Assembly: GCA_019022495.1 (NCBI GenBank)
Contig: JAFEKR010000005.1
Span: forward strand, 1,054,001 to 1,118,000
Length of the DNA: 64,000 nt
Reading direction: 5' to 3'
Origin: Epichloe hybrida
Lineage: Eukaryota; Ascomycota; Sordariomycetes; Hypocreales; Clavicipitaceae
Made by a program: the position numbers and the translations under genes. Every line of letters starts with the position of its first letter. Positions within the stretch are counted from its first letter, which is position 1. Of this stretch, positions 57,610-64,000 are shown one piece after another. The notes under the pieces are model-generated. The model was not told the DNA's origin, made no database searches, and saw nothing but the letters and a program-made list of their open reading frames with translations.

Positions 57610-59469
57610 GTTGTCGCTGGTCTTTCGGTAAAGATCTCCAGCCTCCCCAGTGACTATTCGCAATTGGGTTATTGGGTAGTGATGACGTCCGCACCACAGC
57701 GCATCGGTGACCGCAAGGTGTATCCTCAGCGCAGACAAGCCAAAACAATATCAGAAAAAGGGCTGAAAGCTACCGTATCGGTGAAAGGACGACTCACTCT
57801 CAGTGATGATGAAGAGTACTCATGAGAGCGCAAACGACATAATGTATAGTCCGGAATAAGAGCCGCACCGCGAAGAAGGGGACGACACGCTAGCGCCTAC
57901 AGATTGGGCTCTCTGGGGCACACAAATCAGCCCACAGGTATGAAGGCCATGGTACAAATTGTGCAATTAGATCTCCGAACGTATGCTGCGTGCCAACGTA
58001 ATGGTGTTGAGACAATGCTATATGATTGAAAAATCACTACTGCGGGTTTACGTGTTAGTTGGTCGGAGGCTTGCTATTGTCCATTTGGGAATGGTAGCAT
58101 CCGTTGACTTGCACGATCAGCAGTCTCGGATAAGTAGAGACACACCAAAGTAAGCGCTAGCACTCTGGCGGCCGACCATGTTTGTACAATCCTTCTTCTG
58201 TAAGCCCAATTTCTCAACTTCTCGACAAATCCGATGCAGTAACCAGGCACAACCAATGAGCCAAAAAAGAATTGTAGGTAAAAAAAAAATATATATATAT
58301 ATATACACACACACACGCGATTTTGGTGGATCCTGTTCGAAACTACCTGAGACCCACTGTAGCTTGAGGTTGCAAGCCCTGCTCACGTAATACGCCGTAC
58401 GGACTACGGATTAACCAGCTTGTGGTCAGCAAGGGATCAAGTTGTGTCCCAGCTTGGTTGGACCTCGCGCTGAAGCAAACACTTACCTGTACGGAACACA
58501 ATGTCTACTAAATCCGCGTCACGACCGGGGTGTGATGTTCCTCCGAGACGTGAAAGTACAATTGCTGCACGGCAAAAAGCTCCCCGAGGTGTTTGCTAAC
58601 TTCATATCCTCGGTCATCCTCGGTCATGACGGAGCATGTTTGCTGTCGCTCCTCCGCACAGGCGGCCCCTTTGGTGTCGTCCCCTTTGGAGTCCCGGGGG
58701 GCGGAGCGCAGCTTGGATGCTGGCGGACGTCCAAGTCTCGCGGTCGCCTGCACTTCGGGCACGGCGAGCCTTTGTTCTGGGTGATGACCCTCGGCGAGCA
58801 GGTCTGACGCATGCACTGGAAGCCTCGCAGAGTCGACGTTCCCATCTCTGCGCGCAGACGACGGAACTTTGTTGATGGTGCTGGCACGCTACGAGACGCA
58901 GGGCTGCCCCGATGACTTTTGAATTGGAGTCGTTGGACGAGAATGCCGGCATACATGCTTATGCCCTCTGCTACCGATGTAGAAACACCGAGAGCTTTCC
59001 CCCACGCCAGCTTTATATGATGGTTTGACGACTTTTGGCGTCACGGGCCTCCCCTCCGATGCAAAGCACGCACCAGCCAGCCATTTCTCGCAGAGCCGCA
59101 CTTCCAAGTGAGGCTGATTGTTTGTTCCCCGCTCTTGTTGTCTCTTCTCCTCGGTCCTCCGAGCTTGATCCCCTGGCTCGGGGGCGAATTTTGGCTGACA
59201 GTCACACACTCCGCATCACATTCCTGGAATCATAGTGAGGCTTACATGGACGTGCAATGGGTTGAGATTCTACACGGGGCACCCACCAAAGGGAACGCGC
59301 CGTTTACAAAGCAAGCGTCTAATCTATGGCGACACTCACACCCAATGCTCTGGTAAAGATGGAAACATGGGAACGGAAACCAGTGAGCTCTATGCGGCCG
59401 CGCGGCATCCTGTCGTGTCTCGCTGCGCAGGCGAATGGGAACAAGCACGGAGAACAGCGCGCGCTGCGC
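57610..59469. other. Intergenic, MFS upstream region
   Basis: 1.86 kb without a supportable gene. The only marked feature is an A-run followed by (TA)n and (CA)n at 58268-58318. A short GGTCATCCTCGGTCATC duplication lies near 58608-58628. Frames up to ~120 codons occur in several overlapping registers without recognisable domains. Confidence 0.5.
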
Positions 59470-61094
59470 TCAGAAGTCTGTTATCCTGGCTGACGAGGTT
59501 TCCCACATTTGCGAGCGTAGCGAAGGCGTGTTGGGTAGACGCTCCAACGTGGTAGCCTTGTCCCTCGGCCGGGGACTACTCTCATCGGCATCTGGTTTCG
59601 TGTCCGCCAGGCACAATTGGGACAAGTGATGTTCTAGAAAGTCGGCCACCTGTTCACTGGTGAAGACGACCTCGCGAAGTTGGTAGCATCGCAAAAGCTT
59701 GATCGCCCTCGTCCGCCGTTCTGCACTAGGACTGTAATCGTAGACGTCGATGATTGCGGGGATGATATCCGCGCTGAGAGAGAAGGTTGGCCTGCGTGCC
59801 GACAAGTTGAGAATTCGCTCAATCAGGTCCAGGAGCTCGTCAGAGTCCTGGGGCCTGAAGTGCTCGCCACACTCGTCAGTCTCTTCGACTATTATTTGCC
59901 ATGCCTTTTCCACAAGCTGCAAGCGTGACAGTCGCTGCCGTTGCCCCAGGTCCCCCTCCGCTTCAATCCTCGTCACCAATGGCTGGAACTGCATGCCGAA
60001 CGTTGCCACCTGACTGACAAAGGCTTTCCATTCCAGACACTCGACGCAGTCGCAGTTGTCGGGACATCTCACAGCGTCCTGACAGCCCTCTGGATTCCTC
60101 CAGCACATTCGATTGAACGCATTGTCAAGCCTGTCCAGCGCTTCGTTGGCCTCGTCGAGTTGTGTAAAGGGCTGGGAAGAATCGCACTCTAGCACGGGGA
60201 GGAAAGGTGTCAGATCTCGGAGGATTTGCCTCTCTGCGAACAGAGCTGCTTGATTGCCAAGGGACTGGAACATGGCAGCGAGCCACTGCAGAGCCGGTTC
60301 CGACGTCCTAGATTGAAGGTGCTCGCCGAACAGCCGCGACCCGGCCTCAAGGTGTCGGATTGCTTCCGATTGGTTGCCGCGCAGGCTTTCGAGACACACG
60401 AAGACGAGGCAACAGGCCAAGATGGGTTCAATTTCCGAGTGCCTCCCTCTCGCCATTGACCGTATCAGCTCGGCAATGGCCTGGTTGTACTGGTCAATGA
60501 CAAACTTCTGCAAGTGGTTGGTCGTTCCAACGCCCGTCAGGAACAACCAATGAGTAGCGCCTAGGGCAGTGATGGCCGGCTGGAGGAAGGAACTGTGCTG
60601 CTGAAGAGTAACGAGGGTGGTTGTCCAGAATGTCGTGGCTTTGGGCAGGTCCATCATGTCGTGGACGGTAAAGGTAAAGAAGTGATGCTGGAAATAGTGC
60701 ACAGAGGCATCCCCAGGCAGCTTGTGTACCGAGAGGGAGCCGCTGTTACTGCTCATCAGACAGTGAGACTTGGGCTTGTGCTGGTGCTGGTGGTGTTGGT
60801 GATGCTGCTGCTGCTGCTGCTGCTGCTTGGTTGCGACGACAGTACTGGGATACCCGTCGCAGACATAGTCCTCTTCCCGACATCGTCGGCAGACGGGTTT
60901 TTCTTCGTCGCATTTCTTGCGTCGTTTCTTACTGACACGCACGGTTTAGAATTTAGTACCAAGGTGAGGTGGTCGGCCAGGGCGCAGTAGTGAAAGCGGC
61001 GATCCGCGAGATTAACTCACCAGGTCACGCAACCGGTGCGGACTTTGGGTGCAAAGACTCTCAACCTGGCTTTCTTGGCGGCGGACGGGGCCAT
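59470..61094 (-). CDS. Zn2Cys6 binuclear-cluster transcription factor
   Basis: Exons 61094-61021 and 60931-59470 (511 aa). Intron 60932-61020 splits the zinc cluster. Joined, the cluster is Cys22-x2-Cys25-x6-Cys32-x6-Cys39-x2-Cys42-x6-Cys49, the exact fungal Gal4-type spacing, preceded by a basic stretch (Lys7-Arg12). A Gln/His-rich run follows at about 64-80. The rest (about 100-450) looks like the helical regulatory domain of this family, with Phe-Val-Cys-Leu-Glu-Ser-Leu and a local Cys-rich patch (Cys-Pro-Asp-Asn-Cys-Asp-Cys) near 300. Nuclear. The target genes are unknown. The nearest same-strand gene is the MFS transporter 1.9 kb downstream. The C2H2 gene starts divergently about 600 bp away. 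Confidence 0.93.
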
Positions 61095-61451
61095 GACTTG
61101 GTCAGGGTATACTATTGTATGATTGCCGCGAGTTGGGGCCGCTCAAGCCGGCCATGCATACGCTGGGCACGCTCTGACAGGTCGGTCGATGGGGTTGCGA
61201 TGCAAAAGGCAAAGTGCCGATCAAACGTTGAGGAGCTCGGGATCTTGCAAGAGTTGCGAGAGGGGACATGAGAGGAATTAGTTTTAATTGTCTTGCACTG
61301 CCACTAACCACGCCGGGGCCCCGGGCCGCCTCGTCTTGTTAGCGGCTGGAAACGAGTTGGGGACGGAAACGAGTGGGGAGCGAAGCGGGCAGGGCCAGCC
61401 AATCAGCGTCCCGCCAGCGTACAGTTTGACAGAGAAAGCTCACCCGCTAGC

Positions 61452-61487
<36 letters not shown>

Positions 61488-61700
61488 GGACTTATAAAAG
61501 ATGGAGGTCCCCGGAACGCGGAAGTCGGGAGCATCTTGTATTTCCAACTACCAGACTTTCCCAAGGCCAGCAGCGCATCAAACTTGTTCTCTTTTGTGGG
61601 AGGAGACGCAAAAAATTAAACAAATGACCTCCAGAAAGGATTGCTGTTCCCCAAAAGGTAGGCAGCATTCCCTCTCGCCCAGAGGAGTCAAGGGCCCTTG
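61095..61700. promoter_or_regulatory. Divergent region between two zinc-finger genes
   Basis: 606 bp between opposite starts. Holds a GATT tetranucleotide run (61453-61487), a TATA box on the plus strand and a short upstream frame (61624-61701). Confidence 0.55.
61493..61499 (+). promoter_or_regulatory. TATA box, TATAAAA
   Basis: TATAAAA within CTTATAAAAG, right after the GATT run and about 210 bp upstream of the first in-frame ATG of the C2H2-like gene. A transcription start around 61520-61530 would fit. Confidence 0.6.
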
Positions 61701-61701
61701 A
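61624..61701 (+). other. Upstream ORF overlapping the C2H2 start (TGATG)
   Basis: A 25-codon frame from ATG 61624 to TGA 61699-61701. The last base of its stop is the first base of ATG 61701 (TGATG). It is in another frame from the main gene. If the leader starts near the TATA box, it would be translated first. It could instead be partly intronic, since GTAGGC occurs at 61656. Confidence 0.4.
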
Positions 61702-62510
61702 TGCGGCATGATGGGCTGGGGCTTACCGATGCGCGCCTAGGACGGAACAAACGAACAAACATGGACGCCGAAATGCAAAACGACAATGTGGCACAGCTGT
61801 GTAATGACCAGGGTGCCAGAAGAAAAAGACGGTCCGGGACTCGATGCTCGCGCCACTGCGAGCCGCATAGCGAAGCCATGACGGGCGTCGTATCTTGCCA
61901 TGGTGACGCTGCCGCATCTCCCACACAGAGCTGTCCCACGCAAAGCTACCCCACGCCCACGCCCACGCCCACGCCCACGCCCACGCCCAAAGAACAGGGG
62001 GATTTCGCATGCTACGGTGAATTGATCTCAGGCGGCCGCTGGGGCTGTGGACGGCGTTTTAATTCCTTGCACAAATTCGCCCGCCACCTGAAGACTCCCA
62101 CTGGCCGCAGATGCATTCAACCTCTCTACGACGAAGAGCGAGATATGAAGCAACAGTGGATTCCGCCTACATCGCAACAACATAAGCCAGCCGACTCGGC
62201 ATCGCCCGAGGCATTCATGGTCAACGAGTCCACGATTGATGCTGTGCATTCGCAAACACAGTCACAACCCTTTCCAATCGACTTTTCTTTCACATCCTTT
62301 GCTAGCCATCAGGATTCAGAAGGTAGTCCACACATGCACATGGACATGGAGGCAGACGAAATATACGCGACCCTGCAGCTGTTGGACGACCATGAGGCCA
62401 CGAGGGGCGCTACAGTTCCCGGCGCATCGTACATGGCTTGGTGGCAGTCGTATATGGGCTCAATAGCAACTTCGGACCATGTGGGCGGGCTTGCGCCCAT
62501 CACATTGTAG
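61701..62510 (+). CDS. C2H2-like zinc-finger protein, fungal type
   Basis: Single frame of 269 aa from ATG 61701. ATG 61761 (AAACATGG, better context) gives 249 aa and may be the true start. One zinc-finger block at about 101-145: Phe-Ala-Cys-Tyr-Gly-Glu-Leu, Trp-Gly-Cys-Gly-Arg-Arg-Phe, Phe-Ala-Arg-His-Leu, Gly-Arg-Arg-Cys-Ile-Gln-Pro-Leu and Asp-Glu-Glu. That layout is typical of a fungal C2H2 transcription-factor group, although the usual second-finger residues are partly changed. A Pro-Thr repeat (84-96) coded by CCCACG hexamers precedes it, and an acidic, His/Met-rich C-terminus follows. Short for the group, so an upstream exon may be missing. Confidence 0.68.
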   Translation: MRHDGLGLTDARLGRNKRTNMDAEMQNDNVAQLCNDQGARRKRRSGTRCSRHCEPHSEAMTGVVSCHGDAAASPTQSCPTQSYPTPTPTPTPTPTPKEQGDFACYGELISGGRWGCGRRFNSLHKFARHLKTPTGRRCIQPLYDEERDMKQQWIPPTSQQHKPADSASPEAFMVNESTIDAVHSQTQSQPFPIDFSFTSFASHQDSEGSPHMHMDMEADEIYATLQLLDDHEATRGATVPGASYMAWWQSYMGSIATSDHVGGLAPITL

Positions 62511-63247
62511 ATTGATCAAGTACGGACTAATGACGTACGGATTAGAGCACAAGATAATAGAGCAAGCGACGATTATCCACTGTGAAACCTTCGGCCACTT
62601 CCAGTCCCAAGAAACTTTGTATGTAATACATGGTCACACGCTCCACAATGGTGCTGTGGAAAGTTTGCTCCCATTCGATTGATCCCTCACGCGCTACTTC
62701 GACTCCCTTCGACTCCCTTCAGACTACGTTCCCTCAGATCCATCCTTTCCTTTCCCTTCTTTATTAACCCTACCTGTTTTCCCACGTGCCTCCCGCCAGC
62801 ACGCTCGCTCTCCCACTCCAGCTCCAAAGCCCAGGCCACCAACAGCCAAACCAGCCCAGAAAGACCGATACTGCGCGCACAAGAAGAAGGGAAAGGAGAA
62901 GACTGGAGCGAGAAACTCGACCGTTGGAAGATTGCTGTCTGGTTTCTCTGAGGTCAATGATGATGAGTCAATCACAGGCCAACATGGAGGGCTGTGGCGC
63001 ACAGTTAAAGCGAGTGTTGGGGAGCAAGAAATCAATGAGAACAAGGACGAAGCAATCAAGATGAGCCTTTGGTCGCATCGAGTGTGATGGATTGCTGGAA
63101 TATCGCAGCCTCACATCTCAGGCATCACTTGTCCTTTGTTCATGCAGCCACCCCTATCGCGTGGTCGCATTACTTGTTTGCTTATCGCTTTTATTCTAGG
63201 TTTAAAGGTAATATTCGCACATCCACTCCGATGCCAAAAAGAGAGAA
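62511..63247. other. Intergenic
   Basis: 737 bp without a supportable gene: a CT-rich stretch (62690-62830) and then purine-rich sequence. Probably the C2H2 3' flank plus the phosphotransferase promoter. Confidence 0.45.
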
Positions 63248-64000
63248 ATGGAGTCACGCATGCCCTTTGACGATGTCTCATGGGAGGAGAGCGAAAACAT
63301 CGAAAGCGCTTGGGTGAAATCTATTCTTGAAGAAACCACTCTTCGAGCGATCGGGGATTTCATTGTCAAACACCGGCAAGGCATCCCTGTCGAGATGTGC
63401 GATCCTAAAGCGGGCGCTTTTAATGTCCTTTTTCGCATGAAATTCCGGGACGGTGGCTCGGCCGTGATTCGATTCCCCAAGCCAGGTTGCACGATGTTCC
63501 CTGAAGAGAAGATACGGAATGAGGTCGCTACCATCAGGTACATCCAAGATAACACCTCGATTCCCGTGCCTTTTATTCTGCACTGGGGAACAAGAGAAGA
63601 AAGCCCTCTCGGACTTGGCCCGTTTATCATCATGGAATATATCAACCACGAGACAGACGTTGGCAAGGTACTCAATATGCCGGAGCTAGATTGGCAGGAT
63701 CGACCACGTCTTAACCCACATGTCAACCCAGACACGCTTGAAATGCTATACCGCCAACTTGCGGATGTCCTTCTACAGCTATCTAAGCTAGAGTTCCCCA
63801 AAATCGGATCTCTAGAGGAAGTTGCTGATTCCGAGTGGGAGGTGAGACGTCGTCCCCTTAGTATTCACATGAATGAGCTTGTACGACTAGGGACTTTACC
63901 GCGCAAAAAGCTACCGGATAGTGCTTTCGCGAATTGGTTTGAATACTTTGAAGCTTTAGCACAGCTTCACTCTGACCATCTTGAGCACCAGCGAAATGAC
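63248..64000 (+). CDS. APH-fold phosphotransferase/kinase-like protein, 5' part
   Basis: Open from ATG 63248 to the window edge (251 codons, incomplete). Begins Met-Glu-Ser-Arg-Met-Pro-Phe-Asp-Asp-Val-Ser-Trp-Glu. Matches a large fungal family of aminoglycoside-phosphotransferase-like kinases: Phe-Asn-Val-Leu-Phe-Arg-Met-Lys-Phe (glycine-loop strand region), Ala-Val-Ile-Arg-Phe-Pro (the usual ATP-binding Lys position is Arg), Ile-Arg-Asn-Glu-Val-Ala-Thr (conserved Glu), Ile-Pro-Val-Pro-Phe, and Phe-Ile-Ile-Met-Glu-Tyr-Ile (hinge). The catalytic His-x-Asp loop would lie beyond the window. Substrate unknown. These proteins are abundant in fungi and mostly uncharacterised. No intron is seen so far. 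Confidence 0.82.
   Translation, partial: MESRMPFDDVSWEESENIESAWVKSILEETTLRAIGDFIVKHRQGIPVEMCDPKAGAFNVLFRMKFRDGGSAVIRFPKPGCTMFPEEKIRNEVATIRYIQDNTSIPVPFILHWGTREESPLGLGPFIIMEYINHETDVGKVLNMPELDWQDRPRLNPHVNPDTLEMLYRQLADVLLQLSKLEFPKIGSLEEVADSEWEVRRRPLSIHMNELVRLGTLPRKKLPDSAFANWFEYFEALAQLHSDHLEHQRND

Noticed and set aside
58442..58956. Five overlapping frames of 63-121 codons on both strands
   Set aside because: Generic GC-rich frames with no domain or splice continuity.
1..64000. CRISPR arrays, rRNA and tRNA genes, bacterial-type operons
   Set aside because: None seen. Direct repeats are LTRs, microsatellites or minisatellites, and no T-loop consensus with a foldable tRNA was found by eye. A tRNA-finding program would be decisive.

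Overview
The window is nuclear DNA of a filamentous ascomycete, most likely a sordariomycete and plausibly Hypocreales (inference). The genes have short GT-AG introns (55-139 bp) with CTAAC/CTGAC-like branch sites. There are fungal-type mitochondrial 2-methylcitrate synthase, methylisocitrate lyase, Zn2Cys6 and COP9 genes. The first half shows the signature of repeat-induced point mutation (RIP): AT-rich, TpA-rich retrotransposons full of TAG/TAA at former Trp/Gln codons.

Layout, left half (1-31888): a heterochromatin-like block made almost wholly of Ty1/Copia LTR retrotransposons. (i) A truncated minus-strand element, 1-3340, with a 296-bp LTR. (ii) Element A1, minus, 3615-10612, with ~820-bp LTRs. 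(iii) An AT-rich remnant, 10613-11554. (iv) Element B, plus, 11555-18356, with 307-bp LTRs and target duplication ACTAC. (v) AT-rich sequence, then a ~510-bp island of ordinary host DNA (about 18831-19341). (vi) Element C, plus, 19342-31888, with 252-bp LTRs and target duplication CTTCC, split in its integrase region by (vii) element A2, minus, 22080-29155, target duplication CCTTA. A1 and A2 belong to one family with a single gag-pol frame of about 1660 codons. A2 is the better preserved copy.

Right half (31889-64000): normal-GC gene land starting exactly at the target duplication of element C. In order: MFS transporter (-), flavohemoglobin (-), 2-methylcitrate synthase (-) head-to-head with 2-methylisocitrate lyase (+), an SDR dehydrogenase (-) head-to-head with a glutamine-synthetase-like ligase (+), a Tc1/mariner-type MITE, an otubain-type deubiquitinase (-), a 4.4-kb stretch without a supportable gene, COP9 signalosome subunit 2 (-), a second MFS transporter (-), a Zn2Cys6 regulator (-), a divergently placed C2H2-like zinc-finger protein (+), and the 5' part of an APH-fold phosphotransferase (+) that runs off the window. 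Exon structures were rebuilt by eye from splice signals and conserved protein motifs.

Functionally, two of the three specific steps of the methylcitrate cycle (propionyl-CoA disposal) share one 678-bp intergenic promoter. The otubain and CSN2 genes are both part of ubiquitin/NEDD8 housekeeping but are not otherwise linked. I see no CRISPR array, rRNA or tRNA gene. I found no clearly new protein system. The most unusual signals are the mirror-image RIP gradients in the LTR pairs, the TATA-like leader repeats and internal-tRNA primer site of family A, an in-frame intron inside a mitochondrial presequence, and an apparently non-canonical splice junction in the second MFS gene.
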